A DNA stretch of 64,000 nucleotides from UBA7398 sp964632545 (GTDB lineage Bacteria; Actinomycetota; Actinomycetes; Nanopelagicales; Nanopelagicaceae), in contig CAZWBQ010000007.1 of the NCBI GenBank assembly GCA_964632545.1, positions 16,740 to 80,739 on the forward strand, read 5' to 3'. Positions 9,616 to 17,871 of the stretch are shown piece after piece. A program made the position numbers and the translations under genes. A model generated the notes under the pieces. The model saw nothing but the letters and a program-made list of their open reading frames with translations. It did no database searches and was not told the DNA's origin. How positions within the stretch are numbered: position 1 is the stretch's first letter; each line of letters opens with the position of its first letter.

Positions 9616-10013
9616 GCCCTAACCATGATTTTGCAACTCAATGTAATCAAGTTTTAAATTCAATCGTGCTATTTATTGATAATGAAATTGATGACTCTGC
9701 GCAATTCAATGCAATTGCGTTTCATCTGCAAGAGTGCGATCTTTGTCGTGGGGCAATGGAGCTAGAGCGACAACAGTTGCAGATTATGCAATCTTTACTT
9801 ACACGCTCTTGTTGTGAAACTGCACCAGAAGATCTGTTGGTCAGAATTCATAACCAAGTTAACGCGTTAGCAGCCGAACTTTCTCAAGCCGAATCGATTG
9901 GTTATGTGGGCCAAACTGAAATAATTACCAAGTACAGCCGCACTGAAATCACGATAGATGGCGAAACACAGATAGAAATTGAAACATCTCACGAAATTTG
10001 GCGGGATTTTTAG
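9612..10013 (+). CDS. rsrA: zinc-binding anti-sigma factor, RsrA/RshA-like
   Basis: Binds and silences SigR until disulfide stress expels its zinc. The ZAS motif H-x3-C-x2-C is present as His38, Cys42 and Cys45 (FHLQECDLC), and Cys11 completes the set. These positions agree closely with Streptomyces RsrA (11, 37, 41, 44). Two more cysteines (Cys-Cys in RSCCET) lie beyond the motif. Length is 133, with a C-terminal extension of about 50 residues rich in Glu, Thr and Ile that I cannot assign. The start ATG overlaps the sigR stop, so the two are translationally coupled. Confidence 0.88.
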   Translation: MSPNHDFATQCNQVLNSIVLFIDNEIDDSAQFNAIAFHLQECDLCRGAMELERQQLQIMQSLLTRSCCETAPEDLLVRIHNQVNALAAELSQAESIGYVGQTEIITKYSRTEITIDGETQIEIETSHEIWRDF

Positions 10014-10028
10014 GCTAAGTTAGCGAAC

Positions 10029-10262
10029 ATGAATTCGCATCCAACCCAGATTCGCGCTGAGATGGTGGCAAATGTTTTATCGATTTCAGTATCGGTTGGC
10101 GATTTAATTGGTAAAGGTGACGTTTTACTACTACTTGAATCTATGAAGATGGAGATTCCGGTGCTTAGCGAGATTCCAGCAACAGTTGTTGAAATTGCGG
10201 TCGCACCTGGTGATGTAATTCAAGAGGGCGATCTATTAATTAGACTTGAAGAGAAGCAGTAG
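10029..10262 (+). CDS. small biotinyl/lipoyl-domain protein (TB7.3-like)
   Basis: A free-standing biotinyl domain of 77 residues with the biotinylation motif ESMKMEIPV; Lys40 is the acceptor. The rest is the expected flattened beta barrel, with VGDLIGKGDVLLLLE and APGDVIQEGDLLIRLEE hairpins. No carboxylase subunit adjoins it. A stand-alone biotinyl protein directly after the SigH/RshA pair is also found in Mycobacterium (TB7.3, Rv3221c), so the position is conserved although its partner enzyme is unknown. Starts at ATG 10029, 15 bases after rsrA, with no clear Shine-Dalgarno; TAAGTT lies seven bases upstream. Confidence 0.85.
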   Translation: MNSHPTQIRAEMVANVLSISVSVGDLIGKGDVLLLLESMKMEIPVLSEIPATVVEIAVAPGDVIQEGDLLIRLEEKQ

Positions 10263-10274
10263 TTTGGGATTCTG

Positions 10275-10694
10275 ATGCAGAGTGAATTAATTGTTGGCGC
10301 AATTGGAATTTCGACTATGGAAGTACGTCCTGGCGATACTGCGCTTGCTCATGGAAGTGGTGATGTGCCAACGCTCTCATCTTCATTTTTAGTTACGTTA
10401 ATGGAGAGCGCTGCGATTACTTCAATTGGCGAGTATTTAGAAAATGGCGAGACTACGATTTTGGCAGAGATCGAATTGAAGGTACATGGTGCGGTACCAA
10501 TTGGCGTTGAAGTGCAGAGCGCCGCACGATGTATTGAATTAGAAGGTCACACACTCACATTCGATTGTGAAATACATGACGGCCCGCGCTTAGTTGCAGC
10601 CGCAATAATGCGACGCACAATGGTGGAACGAGTTTCGTTCCTAGCGCGGACCGCTGCACTTTCAATTATTTCGCAACAAGCCCAAACCAACTAA
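10275..10694 (+). CDS. hotdog-fold thioesterase, FlK-like
   Basis: Resembles the small FlK-like (fluoroacetyl-CoA thioesterase related) hotdog proteins. Features are a VRPGDTALAHGSGDVPTLSSS segment leading to an ESAAI helix, a central strand with KVHGAVPIGVEVQ (family pattern: H-x-AP-x-P-x-G), and a C-terminal MVERVSFLARTAA helix. Length is 139. The substrate cannot be read from the sequence and is likely a small acyl-CoA. It is the last gene of the sigR operon and lies 12 bases after the biotinyl protein. Convergent with sodN, with no gap between the stops. Confidence 0.7.
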   Translation: MQSELIVGAIGISTMEVRPGDTALAHGSGDVPTLSSSFLVTLMESAAITSIGEYLENGETTILAEIELKVHGAVPIGVEVQSAARCIELEGHTLTFDCEIHDGPRLVAAAIMRRTMVERVSFLARTAALSIISQQAQTN

Positions 10695-11093
10695 TTACTT
10701 CTTTGTTGCCCAAAAAATTTCTGCAATCTCATCGATCTTTTCGATCAACTTAGTTGCAACAGCGACATCGTTACTTCCTTTTGTACCTGCTGCACCAGCA
10801 AGCTTTGTTGCTTCGTTAAATAGTGCGTGCAGTTGTGGGTAGCTTTCGAAATGGTTTGGCTTGAAGTAATCAGTCCAAAGAATCCAAAGGTGCTCTTTAA
10901 CTTGGTTTGAGCGTTCTTCCTTGATTGCAACTGCACGTGATTTGAAATCGTTATCGGATGATGCCGCATATTTCTCCATGCAGGCCTTTACCGAGAGCGC
11001 TTCAATTTTGGCTTGAGCTGGGTCGTATACGCCACAAGGAAGATCGCAATGTGCGTAAACCGTAGTCTTTGGCTTAAATAATTGAGCAAACAT
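10695..11093 (-). CDS. sodN: nickel superoxide dismutase
   Basis: Dismutates superoxide using nickel. The nickel hook HCDLPCGVYDP starts at residue 15. Removal of the 14-residue leader exposes His15 as residue 1, with Cys16 and Cys20 as ligands (Cys2 and Cys6 of the mature enzyme). The mature length of 118 is as in Streptomyces SodN. The remaining four-helix bundle with LWTDYFKP and FEATKLAG-like segments is typical. A GGAGAGG Shine-Dalgarno precedes the ATG, and TAGTCT at 11139-11144 (minus) is a possible -10 box. The processing protease sodX lies divergently next door. The leader has no hydrophobic core, so the enzyme is probably cytoplasmic. Confidence 0.96.
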   Translation of the reverse strand: MFAQLFKPKTTVYAHCDLPCGVYDPAQAKIEALSVKACMEKYAASSDNDFKSRAVAIKEERSNQVKEHLWILWTDYFKPNHFESYPQLHALFNEATKLAGAAGTKGSNDVAVATKLIEKIDEIAEIFWATKK

Positions 11094-11138
11094 ATGAACC
11101 TCTCCAGTTAAGAAAAATTTGGTCTTGCTGTGTGTGAA

Positions 11139-11144
11139 AGACTA
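11139..11144 (-). promoter_or_regulatory. candidate -10 box TAGTCT of sodN
   Basis: TANNNT hexamer on the minus strand, about 45 bases before the sodN ATG, leaving a leader of roughly 40 bases that carries the GGAGAGG ribosome site. No Nur-type operator was recognised around it. Confidence 0.3.
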
Positions 11145-11150
11145 CCGCGC

Positions 11151-11471
11151 ATGTTCGGGTTTGGCACAGTCAAAGTAGCTGGGGGCTCAATGCTTCCCAC
11201 ATATCAAGATGGCGATTGGTTGCTTGTACGTTGGCATGAACAATCCGAAAGTTTGCCGGCAGCGATAAAACTCGGCAGCGTGATTGTTGTAGAGCGTGAT
11301 GAACGTCCGGGTATTTTCTTGATTAAGCGGTTACAGAAAGTGCACGGCGCAACTTATTGGGTTGAAGGTGATTCAGTAGAAAGTACTGACTCAAGAAGTT
11401 GGGGTTGGATTCCACCGCGCGAAATTCGCGGCAAGGTTATTTTTCGGTTAGCGCGAAAAGGCTTCGATTAA
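11151..11471 (+). CDS. sodX: nickel-type superoxide dismutase maturation protease (S26 family)
   Basis: A short signal-peptidase-like serine protease that removes the SodN leader. Catalytic Ser13 lies in GGSMLPTYQDGDWLLV and the general-base Lys59 in FLIKRL; the C-terminal GDSVESTDSRSWGW matches the S26 GDN...SxDSR box. Unlike signal peptidase I it has no membrane anchor. ATG 11151 is preferred (106 residues) because the GVKV-GGSM region starts right after it; GTG 11130 in the same frame would add seven residues. Divergent from sodN as in other actinobacteria. Its last 24 bases overlap the 3' end of kgd on the other strand. Confidence 0.9.
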   Translation: MFGFGTVKVAGGSMLPTYQDGDWLLVRWHEQSESLPAAIKLGSVIVVERDERPGIFLIKRLQKVHGATYWVEGDSVESTDSRSWGWIPPREIRGKVIFRLARKGFD

Positions 11472-14400
11472 TAACGCTTTTTGTTCTTCTTCGTGAACAT
11501 AATGGCTACCAGTTGCTGGGCTGGCAGTTGCACGTCGTGAAACTCTACGGAAACTTGCATTCTGCAGAGTTTCATTTTGGGTTTCGTGAAGTTGAAGTGC
11601 AATGAATGGCCATGGACCTTGATTTGCTGGTTCATCTTGGACCCATAACAAAGTCGCGCCAGGATATTTTGAAATTTCAGTAGCAATTGCTTCAGTTGGG
11701 AATGGATAAAGTTGTTCAACGCGAACTATCGCCGTGCCGTGCTCACCAGATTTTTCGCGTTCAGCAACTAAATCATGGTAAATCCTGCCAGAACAGAAAA
11801 TAACTCGAGTAGCTTTCCCTACGATTGGATCAGAAATTACTGGACGGAAAGTTCCGCTTGTGAAATCTGAGATTGCAGATGACGCAGCTTTCAATCGGAG
11901 CATCGATTTAGGTGTGAATACAATCATTGGTCGGCGGGATGGATTCTTCATGTGCCAACGAAGTAAGTGGAAATACGATGCTGGATTAGATGGTTGGGCA
12001 ACTGTCATATTTTCTTCGGCACAAAGCGCTAAGTAGCGTTCGATTCTTCCGGACGAGTGATCTGGACCTTGGCCTTCATATCCATGTGGAAGTAGTAAAA
12101 CTAGCGAGGAACGCTCGCCCCACTTCTGTAGTGCCGAAGAAATAAATTCATCGACGATAGTTTGAGCGCCATTTGCGAAATCACCGAATTGGCCTTCCCA
12201 CATTACGAGCGCATTTTCACGTTCCACTGAATAGCCATATTCAAATCCCATGGCGGCGTATTCAGTTAAGTTGGAATCAATTACAAAGAATTGGTTCTCA
12301 TCTGAAATTAATCCACGAAGCGGTGTCCATTCACTGCCATTTTCTTTATCAATAATTACTGCGTGACGATTACTAAATGTGCCGCGTCGAGCATCTTGTC
12401 CGGCAACGCGAATTGGATGGCCTTCTAGCAAAATTGCTCCAAATGCAATCATCTCGCCGCCAGACCAATCAATAGTGCCATCTTGCAACATTGAAACGCG
12501 GCGCTCTAACTGTGGCAATAACTTTGGATGAACGGTAAATCCTTCTGGAATTGCAACTTGAGTTGCTGCAATTTTTCGAACAATATCTTCTGGAAGTGAT
12601 GTGTTTACCGTTTCAGGTGCCGGAGCCACTGAAACTTTAAAGTTTGGATCTTCTGCTGGGGCGTTGTTATGTACGGCATTAAAGATTGCTTCAAGTTGGG
12701 CATGGAAATCTTTTGCAATTTCATCCGCTTCTTCTGGAGTTATATCACCGCGACCAACGAGCGCTTCCGCATAAAGTTTTCGGACGGTGCGCTTTGAGTC
12801 GATCAACTTATACATAAGTGGCTGAGTGAAACTTGGTTCGTCACCTTCATTATGGCCGCGACGACGGTAACAAACCATGTCGATAACCACGTCTTTATTA
12901 AATTTCTGTCGATATTCAAATGCTAATCGAGCAACGCGCACGCAGGCTTCAGGATCATCGCCATTTACATGAAAAACCGGAGCCTGAATCATCTTTGCGA
13001 TATCAGTTGCATATCGAGTAGAGCGAGCTGCATTTGGTGAAGTGGTAAAACCAACTTGGTTATTAATTACGACGTGAATTGTTCCGCCAGTTCTATAGCC
13101 ACGCAATTGCGAAAGGTTCAAAGTTTCAGCGACTACACCTTGGCCCGCAAATGCCGCATCGCCATGTACCAAGATTGGCAATACTGAGAAAAGTTCTTTC
13201 TTATTTAAGATATCTTGCTTTGCGCGCACAATTCCTTCTAGAACCGGGTTTACCGCTTCTAGGTGTGATGGGTTAGCGGCTAGATAAACATCGGTAGTTG
13301 CACCAGATTCTGCTTTGAAGACTGATTTAGTTCCTAAGTGGTATTTAACATCGCCAGAACCTTGGACTGAGTTTTCTATGTAATTACCTTCGAATTCTTG
13401 GAAAATCTGACCATAAGATTTGCCTGCAATATTTGCTAATACATTTAATCGACCGCGGTGCGACATTCCAATGCAGGCTTCATCTAAGCCAGCTTCAGCA
13501 GCGCCAGTAAGAATTGCATCCAGGATAGGAATTACTGATTCGCCACCTTCAAGTGAGAATCGCTTCTGTCCGACAAATTTTGTATGTAGGAACGCTTCGA
13601 AAGCTTCAGCGCTATTAATTTTGCGTAAGATTCTTAATTGTTCTTCACGTGCAATTCGCGGTGCACCAACTTCAACTTTTTCTTGAATCCAATTTCGTTC
13701 TTCAGGGTTTTCAATATACATATATTCAATACCGATGGAGCGACAGTAGGAATCTCGTAACCTGCCAAGTACGCGCCGGAGTAGCGCATGTGATTCGCCA
13801 CCAAACCCACCAGTTGCAAATTCGCGATCTAGATCCCAAAGCGTTAACCCATGAGTGACTACATCTAAATCTGGGTGATAGCGCTGTTGATATTCCAATG
13901 GGTCAATATCAGCCAACATATGTCCACTAGTTCGATATGCGTTAATTAATTCTTGAATGCGGGCAGCTTTATTTAAGCCTTCTTCTTTTTGCTCCGGAAT
14001 ATCAACAATCCAACGAATTGGAATATATGGAATTCGAAGTGCTGAGAATATTTCGTCATAGAAATTATCTTGGCCAAGTAATATTTCGTTGATTCGCTTT
14101 AAGAAATCGCCGGATTGCGCGCCTTGAATAATCCGGTGATCGTAAGTACTAGTAAGAGTGACAACTTTGCTAATTGCTAGTTGGGCAAGCGTCTCTTCAC
14201 TTGCGCCGTGAAATTCAGCTGGGTAATCCATTGCGCCTACACCAAGAATCATTCCTTGACCCGCAACTAATCGAGGTACTGAATGAACAGTGCCAATAGT
14301 TCCTGGATTGGTAAGTGAAACGGTAGTGCCAGCGAAATCTTCAACAGTTAAAGTGCCGCTTCGCGCTTTCATTACCGTCTCTTCATATGCCAACCAGAAT

Positions 14401-15206
14401 TGGCGGAAATCCATCGCTTCGCAACCTTTAATGGAAGGTACGAGTAATTGCCGAGATCCATCGGGCTTAGCTAAATCAATTGCGATGCCAAGGTTGATAT
14501 GAGTTGGATGCGCGAGCGCCGGTTTACCATCTAATTGCGTGTAGAAGTTATTCATTTCGGGCATGGACCGCAACGCTTTAATCATTGCGTAACCAATTAA
14601 GTGAGTGAATGAAACTTTTCCGCCGCGAGCACGCTTCATATGATTATTAATTACGATGCGATTATCGATAAGTAATTTAGCTGGCACTGCACGAACGCTG
14701 GTAGCGGTTGGAACAGTTAGCGAAGCTTCCATGCTTTGCACAACGCGTGCACTTACTCCGCGAATTGGTTCAACGCGAGCATCACCGTTATTTATAACGG
14801 GTGCGGGTTTTGCAATTGGATCTGCAGGTGTGAGGCTGGTGTTTTGAATGGCAGGTCTTACCGTTTCTTGTGGCGTAAATGTTGCGGCCACTTCTTGCGC
14901 AATCGGTGCTACTGGTGCGGCAGTAGCAACTGGCGGTGCCACTCTTGTTGCTGACTTTGGTTGGGGCGGCACGCCGCGTTTAGGCGCGGGCGGTATTGGT
15001 GCAGTTGTAGTTATAACTCCAGTTAGCGTGGGATTGTTTCCCGGAAGCGGGCCGCCAGGTTTGTAATTGCTAAAGAACTCGCGCCACGAGCTATCAATTG
15101 AATTGGGATCGCGTAAATAATTTTCGTACATCTCATCAACTAACCATTCGTTTGGACCGAATGATCCACCAAAGTGATTCTCTGGCGTCATGGATTCCGA
15201 AGACAT
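11448..15206 (-). CDS. kgd: multifunctional 2-oxoglutarate dehydrogenase E1/E2 (Kgd/OdhA type)
   Basis: Carries the E1 and E2 activities of the 2-oxoglutarate dehydrogenase complex in one chain, as in Mycobacterium and Corynebacterium. In order: an N-terminal segment (NEWLVDEMYENYLRDP, about 20-35) normally found on E1; a Pro/Ala/Val linker (about 50-140); an E2 succinyltransferase core (about 175-370) with the catalytic STYDHRIIQG (His357); and a thiamine-diphosphate E1 region from about 400 on, with GMSHRGRLNVLANI and HGDAAFAGQGVVAET. No lipoyl domain is visible, so it must use the lipoyl domain of another E2. Length is 1252. An AGGAG site precedes the ATG. In actinobacteria the FHA protein OdhI/GarA inhibits this enzyme; it is not in the window. 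Confidence 0.96.
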   Translation of the reverse strand: MSSESMTPENHFGGSFGPNEWLVDEMYENYLRDPNSIDSSWREFFSNYKPGGPLPGNNPTLTGVITTTAPIPPAPKRGVPPQPKSATRVAPPVATAAPVAPIAQEVAATFTPQETVRPAIQNTSLTPADPIAKPAPVINNGDARVEPIRGVSARVVQSMEASLTVPTATSVRAVPAKLLIDNRIVINNHMKRARGGKVSFTHLIGYAMIKALRSMPEMNNFYTQLDGKPALAHPTHINLGIAIDLAKPDGSRQLLVPSIKGCEAMDFRQFWLAYEETVMKARSGTLTVEDFAGTTVSLTNPGTIGTVHSVPRLVAGQGMILGVGAMDYPAEFHGASEETLAQLAISKVVTLTSTYDHRIIQGAQSGDFLKRINEILLGQDNFYDEIFSALRIPYIPIRWIVDIPEQKEEGLNKAARIQELINAYRTSGHMLADIDPLEYQQRYHPDLDVVTHGLTLWDLDREFATGGFGGESHALLRRVLGRLRDSYCRSIGIEYMYIENPEERNWIQEKVEVGAPRIAREEQLRILRKINSAEAFEAFLHTKFVGQKRFSLEGGESVIPILDAILTGAAEAGLDEACIGMSHRGRLNVLANIAGKSYGQIFQEFEGNYIENSVQGSGDVKYHLGTKSVFKAESGATTDVYLAANPSHLEAVNPVLEGIVRAKQDILNKKELFSVLPILVHGDAAFAGQGVVAETLNLSQLRGYRTGGTIHVVINNQVGFTTSPNAARSTRYATDIAKMIQAPVFHVNGDDPEACVRVARLAFEYRQKFNKDVVIDMVCYRRRGHNEGDEPSFTQPLMYKLIDSKRTVRKLYAEALVGRGDITPEEADEIAKDFHAQLEAIFNAVHNNAPAEDPNFKVSVAPAPETVNTSLPEDIVRKIAATQVAIPEGFTVHPKLLPQLERRVSMLQDGTIDWSGGEMIAFGAILLEGHPIRVAGQDARRGTFSNRHAVIIDKENGSEWTPLRGLISDENQFFVIDSNLTEYAAMGFEYGYSVERENALVMWEGQFGDFANGAQTIVDEFISSALQKWGERSSLVLLLPHGYEGQGPDHSSGRIERYLALCAEENMTVAQPSNPASYFHLLRWHMKNPSRRPMIVFTPKSMLRLKAASSAISDFTSGTFRPVISDPIVGKATRVIFCSGRIYHDLVAEREKSGEHGTAIVRVEQLYPFPTEAIATEISKYPGATLLWVQDEPANQGPWPFIALQLHETQNETLQNASFRRVSRRATASPATGSHYVHEEEQKALLIEAFSR

Positions 15207-15251
15207 CTATTTACTCCTGATCTACCGTGTAAATCTGGCTCTCCGAAGGTA

Positions 15252-15257
15252 AGCCTA
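15252..15257 (-). promoter_or_regulatory. candidate -10 box TAGGCT of kgd
   Basis: The TAGGCT hexamer on the minus strand lies 45 bases before the kgd ATG; TTCGAA is found 18 bases further upstream. The leader carries an AGGAG ribosome site, so here the same box would serve a transcript with an untranslated leader. Confidence 0.35.
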
Positions 15258-15328
15258 TCGGGCAGAAGGGATGGCTTCGAATCTAACAAGGCGGAGAGTA
15301 GCGGCTAGCTGAGCGATATTGCCCACAT

Positions 15329-15697
15329 TCACGCTCTTTGGGTCTTACGCCAGTGGTAACGATAAATCGGTCCCGCAATTACCAGCGTTGTTAAATCATT
15401 TATTAAATTCATAATTGAATTTCGACGGTTCACATCGATTTGGCTGAGCTTTGCTGCCGCAGTCGCATTTACATCGACGAAACCACTTTGAGGGTAACCA
15501 ATCAATATTCCATTTCGCACGGCACTTACCAATGAAAATAAACAGACCATTAAAGTAATTAGCGATACGGCGTAGAGATAAAGACTGCGCCAATCGATTC
15601 CGACGTGTGTGTTTGCAGTTTCACTTTTTTCTACCAAGTTTTTCTTGGTTACAGGTTTCTTACTAGCTAATTTTTTAGTTGCGCTCGCTTTAACCAT
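15329..15697 (-). CDS. small membrane protein with lysine-rich N-terminus (DUF5671-like)
   Basis: Function unknown. The first 27 residues are rich in Lys, Ala, Ser and Thr (KKLASKKPVTKK). A first membrane helix follows (about 40-62, LYLYAVSLITLMVCLFSLVSAV), then a short extracytoplasmic stretch, then a weaker second hydrophobic segment ending in YRYHWRKTQR. The pattern of an LY-Y-VSLI helix and a final HW-R-x-Q resembles DUF5671 proteins; this is tentative. Length is 122. By the positive-inside rule the basic tail is cytoplasmic. It lies 12 bases downstream of the next membrane gene and probably shares its transcript. The same kind of basic tail occurs at 39772. Confidence 0.6.
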   Translation of the reverse strand: MVKASATKKLASKKPVTKKNLVEKSETANTHVGIDWRSLYLYAVSLITLMVCLFSLVSAVRNGILIGYPQSGFVDVNATAAAKLSQIDVNRRNSIMNLINDLTTLVIAGPIYRYHWRKTQRA

Positions 15698-15709
15698 ATT
15701 AAATGGTAC

Positions 15710-16090
15710 TCATTTCACTTCGGAAGGAATTGCAAGCAACGCGCTAATTAGTGTTAATAAAGCCATGGTTGCAAGTGGCACGCCTAGTTGCGGTCGACCG
15801 CCATCGAACATGTAGTAGGAAACTCCAAGGGCAATTCCATTAGCTAATACAGTGGGAGCGCGGCCATAATTCTTCTTCAGCTTAAAGCCACGAGCAGCTA
15901 TCAATAAACCGATTCCACCGAGAGTTGCAAAAACTATCTCAGCAATCATCGCTGCGAGTTCAGTTGGGTGCTTTATCAAGCTGGCAATTGCGAGCGAACC
16001 AGCGATCGCAAAAAGAATGATGGCTTCGAGGATTGCGAGGCCGCGCGCGTATTTTCGCGCTGTGATTGCCAGTTTTGAATTTGAATCCAT
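15710..16090 (-). CDS. integral membrane protein, four predicted helices
   Basis: Not recognised beyond a small four-helix membrane protein of a type common in actinobacteria. Length is 126. Hydrophobic segments lie at about 17-37, 45-65, 80-95 and 103-122 and are connected by short loops; a basic GFKLKKNYGRAP loop lies between helices 2 and 3. The start ATG 16090 opens toward the Tad locus, which is divergent. No catalytic or binding motif is visible. Confidence 0.65.
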   Translation of the reverse strand: MDSNSKLAITARKYARGLAILEAIILFAIAGSLAIASLIKHPTELAAMIAEIVFATLGGIGLLIAARGFKLKKNYGRAPTVLANGIALGVSYYMFDGGRPQLGVPLATMALLTLISALLAIPSEVK

Positions 16091-16156
16091 TTACGAATAC
16101 TACTCAATTAAAGGGCAAGCCCTCGCAATTTAATGGACCGTTTGAAAAAAGCGCAA

Positions 16157-16162
16157 TACGCT
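16157..16162 (+). promoter_or_regulatory. candidate -10 box TACGCT before the degenerate GGDEF gene
   Basis: TACGCT is followed by five bases and the ATG at 16168. One base shorter than the usual leaderless spacing, so weaker than the other examples. Confidence 0.3.
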
Positions 16163-16167
16163 TTTAT

Positions 16168-16707
16168 ATGGTTCAGCTTGCTGAGATTTATCAAGGCCTA
16201 CATCTCAATAACGACAGGGACTCGGATTTAGTTACCGGCACAGTATTGCCTATACGGTTTTATGAACTAGTTAAGAAAGAATTGCAATACGCAAAACGGG
16301 CGGAGTCCTCTTTAACTTTGGTTTCATTTGGATTCAAATTATCCGATAAAAGTGCTTTGATCCTAGAAAAATTTGATATCTCTAAAGTAGAAAGTGAATA
16401 TTTGATTTCAGAAATTCTCGATTTATTAATGAAGACCGCATTTAAAGCTGAGAATTCACTTCGATCAAATGAATCTATATCTAGAATTGGCGCTTTAACA
16501 TTTTGCATTTTAATAAGAGAAGGTGAGAGCGCAGCCCAGATCTTAATTTCTCGATTGATGCCCATTTTAGAAAAAGCTCTTTTTCAGTTTTCTATTAATC
16601 TAAAAGAAAAAAAGATAACTTTTTTTGATTTGGAAGTATTTTCCGCAAGCATCACTCATAGCGGTGGAACTACACTTGAGGAACTTTTAGATGGTTTAGA
16701 GATTTAA
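16168..16707 (+). CDS. degenerate GGDEF-like domain protein at the head of the Tad locus
   Basis: About 179 residues. The layout matches a diguanylate cyclase (GGDEF) fold: an opening GTVLPIRFYELVKKELQYAKR (compare LTGL-NRR-F-E-L-E-E-ARR), an ISRIGALTFCILI strand where the GGDEF signature would be, and a closing EVFSASITHSGGTTLEELLDGLE (compare SIGVA...ELL-ADxA). The signature reads GALTF (108-112), so the metal and catalytic residues are gone and it cannot be an active cyclase of the known kind. It may be a structural or nucleotide-binding remnant acting on the pilus ATPase; this is inference. ATG 16168 is preferred, since a start at 16066 would run into the divergent gene. In many actinobacterial Tad loci this position holds a TadZ/Ssd-like protein, which is absent. 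Confidence 0.6.
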   Translation: MVQLAEIYQGLHLNNDRDSDLVTGTVLPIRFYELVKKELQYAKRAESSLTLVSFGFKLSDKSALILEKFDISKVESEYLISEILDLLMKTAFKAENSLRSNESISRIGALTFCILIREGESAAQILISRLMPILEKALFQFSINLKEKKITFFDLEVFSASITHSGGTTLEELLDGLEI

Positions 16708-16848
16708 AATTACCCGCTGCGTTCTTTTGTTCTCGGATTGTTAACTTTTCTTTTAGTTATTAACAGCGGCAAGGTTGAGTTAAACTAAAAATTACCTTTC
16801 GCGGTTGCATAACCCATAATTAATGCGTTGCAAAGTTTGGGAGAATTC

Positions 16849-17871
16849 GTGAGGACCGAAAGGAATGAAAGTTCGCTTGAACTAGAAAAATCCATTCTTT
16901 CTAAGAAAACTGAATCATTACAAGATTTACTCGATGATCTTGAGATAGAAGAAATTTGGATAAATGCACCCGAGAGAGTTTTCGTCTCCAGAAACGGTAA
17001 ATCCGAACTTACCAACTTGATTTTGACCAAAGAAAGCGTTTCTGCTTTTGTTGAAAAAGCGCTGATGTGGGGTGGGCGCCGCTTAGATCTTTCTCACCCA
17101 TTTGTTGATGCCAGACTGCCAGACGGTAGCCGATTACATGTGGCTATTCCTGAAATTACTGCAGAGCATTGGGCAGTAAATATTCGAAAACATTTGATTA
17201 GAGATAAGTCCCTAAAAGACCTTGCAAAATATGGTGTCATGTCAGATGAGATTTCACAATTTTTAACGGCTCAAGTGAATCTAGGTAAAAACTTATTGAT
17301 TAGCGGTTCAACGCAGGCCGGGAAAACTACGCTACTCAATGCTTTAGTTGGCGAAATTCCTAAAAATGATCGCGTCATAACGATTGAAGAAGTTTTTGAA
17401 TTAAAACCAAATCTGCCAGATTTAATAGCTATGCAAACTCGAAGTATGAATTTAGAAGGCAATGGTGAAATATCAATGCGCAGACTAATAAAAGAATCAC
17501 TACGGATGCGTCCATCTCGTTTGATCATTGGGGAGATCAGAGAAGCAGAATCACTGGATTTACTAATTGCATTGAATTCAGGATTACCGGGCATGGCAAC
17601 AATTCATGCAAATTCTGCTCGGGATGCGATTAGAAAACTACAAACTCTGCCTTTGTTAGCCGGGGAGAATATCTCACATCATTTTGTCACGCCATTGGTG
17701 GCACGTTCATTAGATCTTGTTATTCAAATAGCAATAGATAAAAATGGAAATCGCATGATTACAGAGATAATACAAGTTACTAAACGTATCGAAGGTGAAC
17801 ATATCGAAACGGAAACGCTCTGGACTTTAGAAAAAGGAACATATCGAAAAGGATTACAACAAATTTCATGA
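16849..17871 (+). CDS. tadA: Tad/Flp pilus assembly ATPase (CpaF/TadA)
   Basis: Hexameric secretion ATPase that powers assembly of Flp-type pili. Walker A is GSTQAGKTTLLNAL, Walker B is RLIIGEIRE, and the Asp box and His boxes typical of CpaF are visible (TIEEVFELKP, MATIHANSARDAI). The C-terminal DLVIQIAIDKNG...EI fits the family. Length is about 340. GTG 16849 is preferred because GGGAG lies five bases upstream; TTG 16828 in frame would add seven residues. The next gene overlaps its stop by four bases. First of the core genes of the pilus operon, which runs to 21273. Confidence 0.92.
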   Translation: MRTERNESSLELEKSILSKKTESLQDLLDDLEIEEIWINAPERVFVSRNGKSELTNLILTKESVSAFVEKALMWGGRRLDLSHPFVDARLPDGSRLHVAIPEITAEHWAVNIRKHLIRDKSLKDLAKYGVMSDEISQFLTAQVNLGKNLLISGSTQAGKTTLLNALVGEIPKNDRVITIEEVFELKPNLPDLIAMQTRSMNLEGNGEISMRRLIKESLRMRPSRLIIGEIREAESLDLLIALNSGLPGMATIHANSARDAIRKLQTLPLLAGENISHHFVTPLVARSLDLVIQIAIDKNGNRMITEIIQVTKRIEGEHIETETLWTLEKGTYRKGLQQIS

